Source: Syngnathus acus | Lineage: Eukaryota > Chordata > Actinopteri > Syngnathiformes > Syngnathidae | Direction of reading: 5' to 3' | Assembly: GCF_901709675.1 (NCBI RefSeq) | Contig: NC_051105.1 | Location: 13,252,604-13,316,603, forward strand | DNA: 64,000 nt | Shown: positions 19,637 through 31,555 of the stretch, in pieces | Layout: each line of letters starts with the position of its first letter | Numbering within the stretch: the stretch's first letter is position 1 | Made by a program: the position numbers and the translations under genes | The notes under the pieces: model-generated | Seen by the model: only the letters and a program-made list of their open reading frames with translations | The model's database searches: none | Told to the model about the DNA's origin: nothing

Positions 19637-22520
19637 ATGTTGGCGCCGCGATAGTGGCGACACGTTTGCAGCAGCTCCGTCGACTCGTCTGTATATTGTC
19701 TCGTTTTATGTTCTTTTTTACTCTTTTTTTTTCTGTCTCTCAGTACTGTGTTTTCTTTTTTTACCGGGCAGAAACATGTTTGCAAAAACAGTGAGGCTGG
19801 CCCTTTTATTTGTCCTATTTTTCACCTGGTTCATCACTCCAGCATTCACCGAAGCAGGCAGTAAACGCTCCATTGTTTACACCCGTGGTCAGCTGTTAGC
19901 CCTCTGTAGCCAAGGGAAGCTAACAGGCTACAAGCCCAATGTTTCCCCCGAGCTGAAGAGGAGGAAAAGAGGACAACGCTCGGGTGTTATGTGCCGGAAA
20001 AAGAAACGCCGCTTCAAGCCCACACTCCCCACCATCATCACCGGGAATGTGAGGTCCATTTGCAATAAGATGGATGAGCTAACGGCGCTAGCACGGCACC
20101 AACGGGAATACAGGGAATGTAGCATGCTGCTTTTCACGGAGACCTGGCTAACGGAGCAAACACCGGACTCTGCCGTCGCTCTGGACGGATTCAACCTGAT
20201 AAGGGCAGACAGGACACGAGAGAGCGGTAAGAGGAAAGGAGGGGGGCTTGCTGTGTTTGTGAACGATAGATGGTGCAACCCTGGGCACATCACTATCAAA
20301 GAGCAACTCTGCAGCGCGGACATTGAGCTGCTAGCCGTTAGCTTGAGGCCACACTACCTGCCGCGGGAACTCTCGCACGTTATCGCGATAACTGCGTATG
20401 TTCCCCCAAATGCTAATGCCGACGCAGCCCGCGATGTCCTGCACAGCAGTGTAAGCAGGCTGCAAACACAGCATCCACATGCCCTCCTTCTTATTACCGG
20501 GGACTTCAATCATGCCTCTCCTTCATCCACACTTCCAACTTTCAGCCAATATGTCACCTGCAGTACCAGAGGGAATAAAACACTGGACCTTTTTTATGCC
20601 AACCTTAAGGAGGCATATACATCATCCCCCCTACCCCCCCTTGGAAGATCTGATCACGATCTGATCCACCTTCTCCCCGTGTATCAGCCTCTGGTGCACA
20701 GGCAACCAGCAGTCACCCACACCAGACAGATCTGGTCGGAAGAATCTCTGGAGACTCTTCAGGACTGTTTTGAGACCACGGTGTGGGACGTGTTCTGTGA
20801 GGACTACGGGGACGACATCGACGGTCTCACCAGCTGTGTCACAGACTACATTAACTTTTGTGTAGACTCCACCATACCCACCAAAACAGTCAGAGTTTTT
20901 GCAAACAGCAAACCTTGGATCACCCCTGAGATCAAAGACCTGCTCAGGGACAAAAGGAGGGTCTTTAAATCGGGAGACAGGGACCTGCTGAAAACGGTGC
21001 AGAGGGACTTGAGGAAGAAGATCAGGGAGGGGAAGAGCAACTACAGGAGGAGGATGGAAGACCAACTGCAGCGGGACGATGTCAGCGGGGTCTGGAGGAG
21101 CCTGAACACCATCTCAGGACGTAGCAACTCCAGACCTGCGCTGGACAGGGATCAGGAGTGGGTGAATGACCTGAACCGGTTCTTCACCCAGTTTGAACAA
21201 CCATCCACTCCTCCCCCCACCCACCCAGCCCTGCTGCAACTTCCCCCGACTGGAGCCTCTTCTGCTCCGAGGACTCTCACCTCAACCCCGCCCCCTGCTA
21301 CACCCCCTCCAAGACCCCCCAGCCCATTCTCAACTCCACCGAACCCACCAACCATCTGCCCTGCAACCCCCCACCCCCCCCCCCCCCCCACTACCCCCCA
21401 CCCACCCAGCATGGTGCTCTCCACAGCCCAGGTGGAGAGAGGACTGGCCAGGCTCAAGGTGAAGAAGGCGACGGGTCCAGATGGCATCACCTCCAGGCTG
21501 CTCAGATCCTGCTCCGGGCAACTGTGCAGGATCGTGGAGCACATGTTCAACATGAGCCTGAGGCTGCACAGGGTACCACAGCTGTGGAAGACGTCCTGCC
21601 TGGTACCGGTGCCCAAGTCATCTCGCCCCAGTGACTTCAACCACTACCGGCCGGTGGCCCTGACATCCCACCTGGCGAAGACCCTGGAGAGGCTGGTCCT
21701 CCACCACCTGCGCCCCCTGGTGAGCTCCTCCGCCGACCCCCTGCAGTTCGCCTACCGGCCGAGCATCGGGGTTGAGGACCCCGTCATCTTCCTCATGCAG
21801 AGGTCCCTGGCTCACCTGGAGCGGGCTGGAAGCACTGTGAGGATCATGTTTTATGATTTCTCCAGTGCCTTCAACACCATCCAGCCAGAACTGCTGGGGA
21901 ACAAACTGCATCATGCTGGAGCCTGCCAGCAGCTGACATCATGGGTCCTGGACTTCCTCACAAACAGACCACAGTTTGTGAGGACAGGAGGCCGTGTGTC
22001 TGACACAGTGGTCTGCAGCACAGGAGATCCACAGGGGACCGTCCTGGCCCCCCTCCTCTTCACCATCTACACAGCTGACTTCACCCACCACACATCGACC
22101 TGCCACCTCCAGAGGTTCTCGGACGACTCCGCCATCGTCGGTCTCATTAACAACGGAGACGAGACGGAGTACCGAGGACTGAATCACAGATTCGTGGACT
22201 GGTGCCAGCAGAACCGCCTCCAGATTAACTCTGGGAAAACAAAGGAGCTGGTGGTGGACTTCCGCCGGCGCAAAGACCCCCCCTCGCCGGTGAACATCCA
22301 GGGAACGGACGTAGAGATTGTGGACTCTTACAAGTACCTGGGTGTTCACCTGAACAATAAACTGGACTGGACTGGTAACACTCAGGCCCTATACAAGAAG
22401 GGCCAGAGCAGACTCCACCTGCTGCGCAGACTGAGGTCCTTCGGAGTGAGGGACGGCCTCCTGAGGACCTTCTACGACTCTGTGGTGGCGTCCGCCATTT
22501 TTTATGGGGTGGTCTGCTGG
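19637..22520 (+). mobile_element. L2-like LINE, nearly complete, 3' end missing
   Basis: Starts TTGGCGCCGCGATAGTGG, a leader of about 140 nt, then a long ORF. The sequence leaves the family at about 22520 (after FYGVVCWS), so the last part of the RT C-terminus and the 3' UTR are gone. Retention of the 5' end with loss of the 3' end points to deletion after insertion. Confidence 0.85.
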
Positions 22521-22568
22521 AGCATTCATTTTATTACTCAGGTATTTCCAAAGCAAATGGATGGATGA
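19774..22568 (+). CDS. LINE ORF2: APE endonuclease plus reverse transcriptase
   Basis: 930-codon uninterrupted frame from the ATG at 19774; the frame is open further upstream to 19554. The N-terminus MFAKTVRLALLFVLFFTWF is strongly hydrophobic. The endonuclease follows: ITGNVRSICNKMDEL, LLFTETWL, LLITGDFNHASP and GRSDHDLIHLL. A proline-rich linker (about 21190-21410) separates it from RT. RT blocks: [58 protein letters not shown] and FSDDSAIVG (catalytic Asp pair intact), then YKYLGVHLNNKLDW. The final codons (HFITQVFPKQMDG) are flanking DNA. Function is target-primed reverse transcription; this copy would lack its 3' UTR. Confidence 0.9.
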
Positions 22569-23059
22569 ATGATGATCACAATTAAGTATAAAGTCTCCTT
22601 TGTAATATATACTCCTTGTAGCATGTAATGATACCCAAAAAGAGGAGTTTCTTTGCATCGAAGTTTATGCAAAAAGCTCATGTAATTATGTTGTTGCCTT
22701 TTGGTGAAGTGAATGAGTGTTCCGTCTGTACGACTGGTCTTTGAAAGTACCCCGCTTCAACGGCAGAACGCGGATGAATTTAAAGACATCAAATGAGAAT
22801 AATCCTTTCTAAAAATTTTAATTGACTGGCGCAAACGTGAGTTCTTCATGTTTTTATTGAAAACAACAGTGCTGACGCCGTACGGCATCGGATTTTCGCT
22901 TTCCAAACAAGGCGTGCGCGCTCCCGCAGCAGGGGGAACAAAATCTCACGGGGGAACCAAATCGAGCACAACACCTGTTAAGATATGACCCTGAAAAGGG
23001 TGACGCAACAAGATGTCATCAAAAATAGCCCAGTGCCCTTTAGTGGCTGGAAGAAACCT
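22521..23059. other. no recognised feature
   Basis: Sequence between the truncated LINE and a hAT scrap. No terminus, RNA gene or conserved frame seen. Confidence 0.4.
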
Positions 23060-23128
23060 CTATAGCAATGGTCCCCAACCACCTTATTACCACGGACCAG
23101 ATTAGTCAGGCAATATTTTCACGGACCG
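23060..23128. mobile_element. hAT end fragment
   Basis: AATGGTCCCCAACCACC followed by CACGGACC and TTCACGGACCGGGG resembles the left end of the hAT at 25556. Cut by the start of the L1-like element. Confidence 0.55.
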
Positions 23129-23468
23129 GGGAGGCTGGGAAGATGGCGGAGTAGTTGCCGCGTTTTTTGGAAGCCCGCTAAAAAACTGCAAAATTCTATT
23201 GTTTGACCTTACTTTACTCAACTCAAAGTAAAACGATGGACACACAGAAGATATTAAAACCAGCAACATTAAAACATCTAGCCTCTACGAGACCTAAAAT
23301 GCTAGGAATAACGAAGGAAAACGAACATGACTATTATTCAATGGATGTGACAACGCAGGCAAAACGCAGACAAGGCTCCACGCTGTCAACGCCAAGTAAG
23401 TCGATGAAGGAGAAAGCAAGCTAAGACTACTGAAGAGAAAGAGGATGAACAAGCTACCAATGATGATA

Positions 23469-25248
23469 CAGTAACTCCTCGTTTATCGCGGATAATTGGT
23501 TCCAAAAACCACCCGCGATAAGTGAAATCCGCGAAGTAGGGTCACCCACTCATCTGTACATTTTTTGTCAATAAATGTATATGAAACAATTTAAGTGCAT
23601 ATTTTATTATTAGAACATTAAATAATTGTTTCAAACATGTAAATAATACATTAATAGTATAAATAACACAGAAAATGTTGTATAAATATTGAAAATATAA
23701 ATATTATACGTGTGTGCGTGTAACATGTAGATGTGACTGTAGGTGAATAACACACACGTTAAGAAGTACTGGGCAGGCTAACGAGTTAGCGGAAAGATCC
23801 TAATTCGCGATCATGCCAACACGCGAAAACGGACTTCTAAAGGAATGTAAACGAACATTTGGAGCAATACTAAATTGTCCTAAAGGTTAGACACACGTGA
23901 TCGTTCATTTGTCACTTATTAGGAGACCCACTTACATCGTCAATGACTGCTGTACCACTGTAATCGACATATGTACACGAACGTGAAACAGGAAGTGGTA
24001 TCGTTGAAAACGGCCTTCAAAATAAAGCACCCTACAAATCCCAAATCAAAGCACGGCTGAATAACATAAATAAAATGGAGAATTCTCAACACATACTGTA
24101 AATATTTTTTTAGAACAGCTTGTATTATAAAAAAAATTATAATAAGGTACAAGTGTACATACTGTAAATATGGTTTTAGAACTCTTATTATTCTAACAAT
24201 TTTTCTATAACAAGGTACAACACTGTAAATATGTTTTTAGAACTCTTATTGTTATAACCATTTTTTTATATATGATAGTAAGAGGAAGGCATCATTCACC
24301 AGAGTGCAGTTTGAAGATAACATGAGTCAACAAGTCATCAATCAAAAAACCTCTATCATCTGTGGAGCAAGTTTTACAAAACTTCTTTTGTTTCAAATGC
24401 ATTATTCAAGCGAGGAATAAGTCTGAGATCAGATTAGGAAATTATGGGCCACACTCCCACCCTTCTTGCGAGGACATGAGTGCTCACAAAATTTGGAGGC
24501 GAGGCCTCATTTGATATATATATATATATATATATATATATCCTACGTGTGTGCGTGTAACATGTTAACAAGAACTACTGGGCAGGCTAACGAGTTAGCA
24601 GAAAGATGCTAATTCGCGATCGTGCTAACACGCGAAAACGGACCTGTAATGTAAACCAACATTTGGAGCAATACGACATTGTCCTTAAGGTTAGACATAT
24701 GTGATCATTCATTTCTCTTATTAGGAGACCCACTTACATCGTCAATGACTGCTGTACCACTGTAACATGTATGTACACGAACGTGAAACAGGAAGTGGTA
24801 TCGCCTGAAAACGGCCTTCAAAATTAAGCACCCTACCTCAAATCAAAGCACGACTGAATAACATAACATGGAGAATTATATGTTTTTATTGCTTGTTTTT
24901 TTTATTTATATGCTTTTATTATTATTATTACGTTTTTCCAAGTGTACATACTGTAAATCTGTTTTTAGAACTCTTATTATTATAACTATTTTTCTATAAC
25001 AAGTTACAACACTGTAAATATGTTTTTAGAACTCTTATTATTAAAAAAATATATAAAAAGGTACAAGTGTACGCACTGCAATTGTGTCGGCACTCCCTGC
25101 CTTTTGCTGGCGTGTGGGCAACTTTCGTGCCATAATTCCCCAAATTAGAAGTTTTATTTTGAATTTGAATTTTTTTTTAATTTGGAAAAAAAATCCGCAA
25201 TGTAGTGAAACCAGAATAAACGAACCGTGATGTAGCGAGGGATTACTG
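23469..25248. mobile_element. Tigger-like non-autonomous transposon
   Basis: Ends CAGTAACTCCTCGTTTATCG and TGTAGCGAGGGATTACTG, flanked by TA on both sides. No transposase frame. It contains a large internal duplication (about 23706-24250 and 24543-25060) and a (TA)n tract at 24516-24541. Confidence 0.8.
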
Positions 25249-25555
25249 TATTCTCGAAGTGATACTTGTGTTGGGAAAATGTCTGGGATTGAGTTGCAAT
25301 TAGACATCAGAGAACAAAATGGGCAGAACACCGCCATGATTGTCAACTAAAACCGTTCAATTCAACTCGGAGCATAGCTAATGAAGAGAGTGGCGGAGCT
25401 CAAGAATGAGAATATCGGTGTGCTGAACGTAAACAAAGAATTGAAGAACAAACTGAACAACAACGCTATAACATGCGGTCATGTCTTCGAGTCAGAGGTA
25501 TTAAGGAAACGAGAGATGAAAATCTTCGGAAGACTGTGATTCACATACTGTACAG

Positions 25556-26780
25556 CAGTGATCCCCAACCTTTTTTGCGCCACGGACCGGTTACGTGTCA
25601 GAAATATTTTCGCGGACCGGCCTTTATATAAATAAATAATAGATTTATATAACTAAATAATACATTTATATAAATAAATAATACATTTATAACAAATATA
25701 TGAATACGATGAAATAAAATGATACGACTGGCATAAAAACAAGTATAAACGACATTAAAATAAAACTCACCATTACATTGAATTAGTGGGAGCACTGAGC
25801 TTGTTTCTCAGAAACGAGCCGGTCCCATCTAGGCGTAATCGGAGACAATGACACCCGAAGTGGTTAAGGTTTGTCTTTTAATGCAGGATGCTTGGTCTCC
25901 ATGTGCCGAAGCAGTTTTGAGGGCTTCATTGCCTCGTTAGCTAGCCTGTCGCCACATATTATGCAGAGTGGGCTTGGCACTGTCACGAACGGAGTGTTGA
26001 TGGAGCGAGGACGACCAAATGCAGCTTGGACCAGGGTTTAATGTAGCAAACTCAAAGGACAAACCCGGCAAACTGACGTGACTAAACAACAAAACCAAAA
26101 GGACTGATCGCCGAAACAAAAGACAGGAACCAAACAAACTCATGACAGTGACACGTGCATTGTCCGCACATCTCAAGCAATGCTCCCACGGCGAGTGACA
26201 CGCAAACAGAACTTAAATAAGACACAGGTAACGAGAGGCAGGTGCGTGTGATTACACTAATCAAGGGCACACAGGAAGGGAGGGGCGAGCACACAGAAAC
26301 GATGACATCACAAAACTGTGGACGAGGCATGACAGGCGCGTCATAGTCTTTTAAATGCAGCTTTCCTTTTCTTAGAAGTCGTAGCCTCTTCTTCTTCCGT
26401 CTCCTCATTGGGCTTTTTTCCCTTTCCGAAGAAGCTTTCCAAACATCTCTGTTTCTTGCTAATTTTTGCTTGCTTCGCGGGCTCAACTGCGGTGACATGT
26501 CACGTGACCGAGACGAGCGTCTTGACCTGAACCGACGGATGTAATTGGGAGAGAATCGCCAATTTTTTTATATTTTTCAAAATAAATACTTACTCATTTT
26601 TGCTAGCTTTGCGGGCTCGACTGGGGAAACATGTCACGTGACCGGGACGAGCGTCTTGACCTGAATTAATTGATCGTCGATTAAAACTTTTTTTTTTTTT
26701 TTTCTGCGTGGCTTGGCGGCCCGGTACCAAGTGACCCACGGACCGGTACCGGTCCGCGGCCCGGTGGTTGGGGACCACTG
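25556..26780 (-). mobile_element. hAT transposon with BED-finger transposase remnant
   Basis: Ends CAGTGATCCCCAACC and GGTTGGGGACCACTG with a perfect 8-bp duplication CTGTACAG (25548-25555 and 26781-26788). On the - strand, 26475-26340 reads KKQRCLESFFGKGKKPNE and a lysine-rich NLS-like stretch. After an inserted LTR, 25975-25865 reads CIICGDRLANEAMKPSKLL and RHMETKHP, a BED zinc finger (C-x2-C, H-x4-H). The rest of the transposase is deleted. A segment near 26450-26530 is repeated at 26590-26670. Confidence 0.85.
25981..26334 (-). mobile_element. solo LTR (family L-B) inside the hAT
   Basis: Begins TGTCACGAACGG and ends GGCATGACA. Flanks GGCAC and GGCGC agree at 4 of 5 positions, consistent with a 5-bp duplication. 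In - orientation it has a TTATTTAAG box. It separates the NLS-like and BED parts of the hAT transposase. Confidence 0.8.
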
Positions 26781-27031
26781 CTGTACAGGATTGTTCCAGA
26801 GTTCGCAGTGAAAATGGACCTCGCAATAGATGTTGTTCACAGACTTGAGAAAAAAGAAGACAACCGCACAAGGCAAGCTGTTATTCTATTTGCACAGAGA
26901 CGTAAGAGATGAGGTGTGGCGGAGAACAAAAGGTTCTGTGATTTGCAAATGGGAAGGCATAGGCTTTGCAGAGATGTTACCGAAAGAAGACTTGGAGGAG
27001 CAAAAACGACAGTGGCCGTTGAAAATTGTGT

Positions 27032-27135
27032 AAAATGTAAATAAAAACAAAATACAACGATTTGAAAATCCTTCTCAACCCATATTCAATTGAATACACT
27101 ACAAAGACAACATATTTAATGTTCAAACTTATCAA
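27032..27135. mobile_element. repeat fragment of unknown DNA-transposon type
   Basis: Contains CAACCCATATTCAATTGAAT and CACTACAAAGACAACATATT, which I recognise as a common dispersed fish repeat; no terminus pairing was found. Confidence 0.4.
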
Positions 27136-27139
27136 CTTA

Positions 27140-27303
27140 CCGTATTTTCCGCCCTAAAAGGCGCACCGGATTATAAGGCGCACCTTCAATGAACGGCCCA
27201 TTTTAAAACTTTGTCCATATATAAGGCGCACCGGATTATAAGGCGCATAAAATAGAAGCTATACTGCAACAAACTGAGGTTGACGAGGGTTGCGGTATGC
27301 ATC
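27140..27303. mobile_element. pogo-like element left end
   Basis: TA then CCGTATTTTCCGCCCTAAAA, with three GCGCACCGGATTATAAGGCG-type subterminal repeats. A hAT follows at 27312, and the 251-bp satellite beyond it may be the interior of this element. No right terminus found. Confidence 0.6.
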
Positions 27304-27311
27304 CACTAGCC

Positions 27312-28298
27312 CAGCGGTGGCCAACCCGCGGCTCGCGAGCCGCATGCGGCTCTTTGGCTAGTTTCATGCGGCTCTTTTACGTTCATATCAACATTTGTGT
27401 TTATTTTTCGTGCGTATTTGCTTCGCTTGAGTTCAATATGGTATTTTGGTCAAACGCGCATGCGCGTGAGGTGAAATCCCGCAAAGGAGGAGGGACAAAC
27501 AGAGCGATTGGTTTTGCTGGCTTTTTAATGAATGGCGACTGTGACTACGGGGGCCCATTAGGTCCAGAAAAGCTGACAAGACGCTTGCCAAAATGGCAAG
27601 GAAAAAATGCACAGCTAAACGAATATATGACGATGAACACAGGACGTTTTTAACAGAGTTAAAGTTGTTTTTTGTTGAACGCTATGGCAAGCCATTCTAC
27701 CTCATATGTCGGACGTCATTGGCGCATTTAAAAGCTTCAAATGGTCAGCGCCACTTCAGCTCACTTCATGCCAATATCGATAAGGACTTTGCAAAAGGGA
27801 CTGAATTTCGCAAGCACAAGTTTGGAGACTTTGAAAAGTCAGGCAGAAAAATAGGTACAGTTTTTCAAAAAAATTACGAAGCACTCAGAGACTGTCACAC
27901 TTGCATTGTTTCAACTGGCTTGGAACATTGCACGGGCTAAAAAGCCATACAATGAAGTGGAGTTCGTTAAAATATGCCTCAGTGACGTTATTGAAATCTT
28001 GTCTCCTGAAAACGACGAACTCAAACGAATGGTCTGTCCCGCCACGCATAGTAAGTGAAAAAACTTATTATGTTTTTGTTTGTGGAATTTGTTGAACTGA
28101 GAGTTTGTCTGTGTGAGACAATGCACACAATGTTCATTGTTGAAAATGTGGTCTTTGGTCTGTGGTTGTACTGTAGGAGTCAATTTGTCATTATCATGTT
28201 GGTGCGTGACATAATAATGTCACACAATAAATTTGGCTGAGCAGAGGGGTGCGTGTGCGTATGCGCGTGCGTGTGCGTGCGCTTGCGTGTTTGTGTGC

Positions 28299-28329
<31 letters not shown>

Positions 28330-28418
28330 TTCATGTGTGCTCATGTGTATGATGTGGCTCTTTGCGATGACACAGTAAAAAATGTGGCTCTTAGTCTCTG
28401 ACTGGTTGGCCACCCCTG
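27312..28418 (+). mobile_element. hAT transposon, internally deleted
   Basis: Ends CAGCGGTGGCCAACCCG and GGTTGGCCACCCCTG with a perfect 8-bp duplication CACTAGCC (27304-27311 and 28419-28426). Carries the first part of a transposase gene and a GT/GC repeat ending in a G run (28247-28331). Confidence 0.9.
27593..27940 (+). pseudogene. hAT transposase N-terminus with damaged BED finger
   Basis: 115-codon frame starting MARKKCTAKRIYDDEHRTF. It contains PFYLICRTSLAHLKASNGQR and HFSSLH, the BED zinc-finger region of GTF2IRD2/ZBED-like hAT proteins. The first zinc ligand expected before LIC is Tyr, so the finger is probably lost. A frameshift near 27890 moves the continuation (LAWNIARAKKPYNEVEF) to another frame, ending near 28050. 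Dimerisation and catalytic regions are absent. Confidence 0.7.
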
Positions 28419-29136
28419 CACTAGCCAATAACCAACGAGCCCTCTGTAAACAATCGCGTTTCTCAAACGATCTCCTATAAAATGATCGGAACTGACTAAA
28501 GTTCGATCTAACGCATTGGTACTACTTACCTATGTTTCCCTTCCATATCGATCCGTAGATTTACTCGAAACATTAACAGAGCAGCCTATTTTGACATGAA
28601 ATAGCCTGGTACGTATAGCAGCTATCGTTATAGCATTAGCCATCCGCAAAGTCCCACGAGCCTCAGCTCGCAATCTCCCATGAGCCTCAGCAAAGTGTAA
28701 ACAATCGCGTTTCTCAAACGATCTCCTATAAAATGATCGGAACTGACTAAAGTTTGATCTAACGCATTGGTACTACTTACCTATGTTTCCCTTCCATATC
28801 GATCCGTAGATTTACTCGAAACATTAACAGAGCAGCCTATTTTGACATGAAATAGCCTGGTACGTATAGCAGCTATCGTTATAGCATTAGCCATCCGCAA
28901 AGTCCCACGAGCCTCAGCTCGCAATCTCCCATGAGCCTCAGCAAAGTGTAAACAATCGCGTTTCTCAAACGATCTCCTATAAAATGATCGGAACTGACTA
29001 AAGTTCGATCTAACGCATTGGTACTACTTACCTATGTTTCCCTTCCATATCGATCCGTAGATTTACTCGAAACATTAACAGAGCAGCCAATTTTGACATG
29101 AAATAGCCTGGTACATATAGCAGCTATCGTTATAGC

Positions 29137-31348
29137 CAGGGCTGTGGACTCGGTCGGATTTTTGCTCCGAGTCCGGCTGTCCATTTTTTCTGTTAATTCA
29201 TGTGACTGCTTAGTCTTTATTCAAGGCTAATTTAGATCAAAATCTAAATAATTACAACAGTTTTGTGATGGCTTTGTCTTTATTAAACATATAAACGAAC
29301 TACAATAAACAGATACTTTCAAGTTTCAATTCAACGACTTAAGTTTGTTCTTAGGAACAAAATCGCCTCAACCAAGTCAGCCTTCATCGCGCCGCGCTGA
29401 TCAGACATGATAAACTTGAGCCCGGAAAACAGGCACTCTACGCTGACTTGGCTGATTGGCATTGCTTTTAGTGTCCGAGTCGCTGCCTTGAGGCCGGACG
29501 GATAACGATCAGCTGTAACAAATGGGCTCTCTTTCATTCGACCAAGTGCCAACATTGCCCCAATTTCTTCATCTATGTCGGTTGGCGAGGTGGCGGCCGA
29601 CAAACGCTGGCGGCGCTCAATGCTGTCAAGTTCTTTTTCAAACTCATCCTCCTCCGTCGATGTGGAGCCATCAACCTCGGCCTCCATTGACGGCCCCTCC
29701 AGGTGCTGGTGGGTACGAGACCGGATTCGCCTCACAACGGCACGGAGGCCATTCTTGGCGCTCTCCATCTGCTCTTCGCTGAGGAGAATGCGGTAACGCG
29801 CATCGACGAAGACGGCTGCCAGAAAAAAATCATTGTCGAAGAGCTTGTCCTCTCGTTGCTCCATTGAATTGGCGATTGGTGAAGCCAGAAGGGGCTGCTT
29901 GCGCAACGCTGCCTTCAAGGCCGACCACTCCTTGAGAAAGCTACCGGGGGTGATTGAGGCCGACTGGAGCTTGACCGTGACATCGTATGGCATCTTGAGG
30001 ATCGTGGCCAAGGTCTCAAGCTTTTTCCATTCTGACTCGTTAAGGAGAAGTTCCGGAGAAGCAGCCGCCAAGTCCTGGACATGCTCTCGTAGATGAAGGA
30101 GCCGTTTTGTCATGAGGTAGGTGCTTCCCCAACGGGTGGGCACATCGACGACAGGGAGAAGACCTCCTCGACGACGAAGGACAGCAAGCAGATTGGGGGT
30201 CCGCAGTCTCTTCACCACCCGTCGGACTTTATCCAGTAGTTTCATGACATGCTCCGCCTTCAATCCGTCACGAATTGCCAGTTGCAGCGTGTGAATAGCA
30301 CAGTGCATGTGATGAATCATTCGAAAATCGGCATCCTGAATCCCAGCGAACTTCTCAAGCTGGACCTCGTCGTCCAGATTGACGCCCCCCTCGTCCTCAT
30401 CCATTTCGTTTTCAGTATCATCAGCATCTTTGTCATCCTCATTGATGAGCCGCACGGCTTTGCTCATGGTCGCTGCGTTATCGACGACGATGGAGAGGAC
30501 ATGCAGGTCAAAATCCTTGATGACGGCGTTGATGACATTCTTGACCGCCTCACTGTCATGCCCCCCGTCGGTGTCCTTGATGGCAAGAGTCTTGATTTTA
30601 ATCTCACCGTCGCGGGTTGCTATTTAAATTCTTCCTCTTTAGTGACAGAGATGTCTTTTGTTCCCTGTCAGCCATCTGTCTCCGAGTCCTTACTGTCCTT
30701 TTGTTATGTGTGTGTGTTTTTGTTCCTGTAAGAGGCCTTCACCAACAATGAGCAGAGCATATTTGCATAGGCGAAGTGTTCTGATTTGGTTCATAGATTG
30801 TTGTTGGTCAGAACTGTTTTTCTTTGTCAAGCGTTATATACAGTTTGAAGTAGTTGCGTACAAGTTATCCCATATTTACTCAATGTTTGTTTAAGTGTTT
30901 AGGACAAGTTACTTATTGTTATTGTGTGTTAATTTACTAAGTAGATAAAGTCTAGCAAAGGTTTAGTTGCATTGTTCCACAGGAAAGCGGCAATTCAAGT
31001 TATCTGATCTCACTCGCGGACGAGTCAGCCAACAATAGGAGACGAACAGCTGGTTGAGTGCTAATTAACACCACACTACATTCTTTAGCTAATCAGCGTT
31101 GCTACAGACACAATCTTCCCTCCCTTTAGTGTAGCAACGCCTCTGTAACCAGGGCAACCAAAACATTAAATAACCGTAGCAGGGCTGTGGACAGTATTCC
31201 TACGCGCATTCTCAGCAGCATGATGAAAATAAAATTGAACGTATTTTTTTTATTGTCGGACTCGGTGGACTCGGTCAAAATCAGCACCGAGTCCGAGTCC
31301 GGCAAAAATGACCGAGCCCGAGTCCCCGAGTCCGAGTCCACAGCCCTG
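29137..31348 (-). mobile_element. hAT transposon with transposase C-terminal part
   Basis: Ends CAGGGCTGTGGACTCGG and CCGAGTCCACAGCCCTG. Perfect 8-bp duplication GTTATAGC (29129-29136 and 31349-31356). The right third (30625-31180) is non-coding. Inserted in the 251-bp satellite. Confidence 0.93.
29331..30621 (-). pseudogene. hAT transposase, N-terminally truncated
   Basis: A long open frame from about 30621 to the stop at 29331; its first Met is at 30467. It runs IKTLAIKDTDGGHDSEAVKN, VLSIVVDNAATMSKAV (second catalytic Asp region of hAT RNase H), an acidic stretch, MIHHMHCAIHTLQLAIRDGL and PTRWGSTYLMTKRL, and ends in the dimerisation block MPISQVSVECLFSGLKFIMS...VEAILFLRTN. About 430 codons are open. 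The BED finger and first catalytic Asp are missing upstream of 30621. The open frame and perfect target duplication suggest a fairly recent insertion of an already truncated copy. Confidence 0.85.
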
Positions 31349-31555
31349 GTTATAGCATTAGCCATCCGCAAAGTCCCATGAGCCTCAGCTCGCAATCTCC
31401 CATGAGCCTCAGCAAAGTGTAAACAATCGCGTTTCTCAAACGATCTCCTATAAAATGATCGGAACTGATTAAAGTTCGATCTAACGCATTGGTACTACTT
31501 ACCTATGTTTCCCTTCCATATCGATCCGTAGATTTACTCGAAACACTAGTCCAAA

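Larger units (their letters stand above)
23129..27030 (+). pseudogene. L1-like LINE ORF1 region, split by two transposons
   Basis: Leader GGGAAGATGGCGGAGTAG at 23136, then MDTQKILKPATLKHL at 23236, a lysine-rich N-terminus ending in a stop near 23423. After the Tigger-like insertion the middle (coiled-coil-like ELKNENIGVLNVNKELKN, about 25400-25455) resumes. After the hAT the C-terminal part reads RDVRDEVWRRTKGSVICKWE and FAEMLPKEDLEEQKRQWP (26900-27012). That C-terminal block is the RRM/CTD region of fish L1 ORF1 proteins. Multiple stops and frameshifts; ORF2 is absent. Confidence 0.65.
28446..31550. repeat. 251-bp satellite, four copies, split by a hAT
   Basis: The marker GTAAACAATCGCGTTTCTC occurs at 28446, 28697, 28948 and 31419. 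The first three are exactly 251 bp apart. Removing the hAT at 29137-31348 and one 8-bp duplication puts the fourth exactly 251 bp further. Copies are nearly identical, so the array is young or homogenised. No coding potential. Confidence 0.92.

Noticed and set aside
21193-21462. Proline-rich and glycine-rich frames on both strands around 21.2-21.6 kb
   Set aside because: They are shadows of the C-rich linker of the LINE ORF at 19774-22568.
24516-24541. CRISPR-like or structured repeat at the TA tract
   Set aside because: Plain microsatellite; no spacer-repeat pattern exists anywhere in the window, and the DNA is vertebrate.
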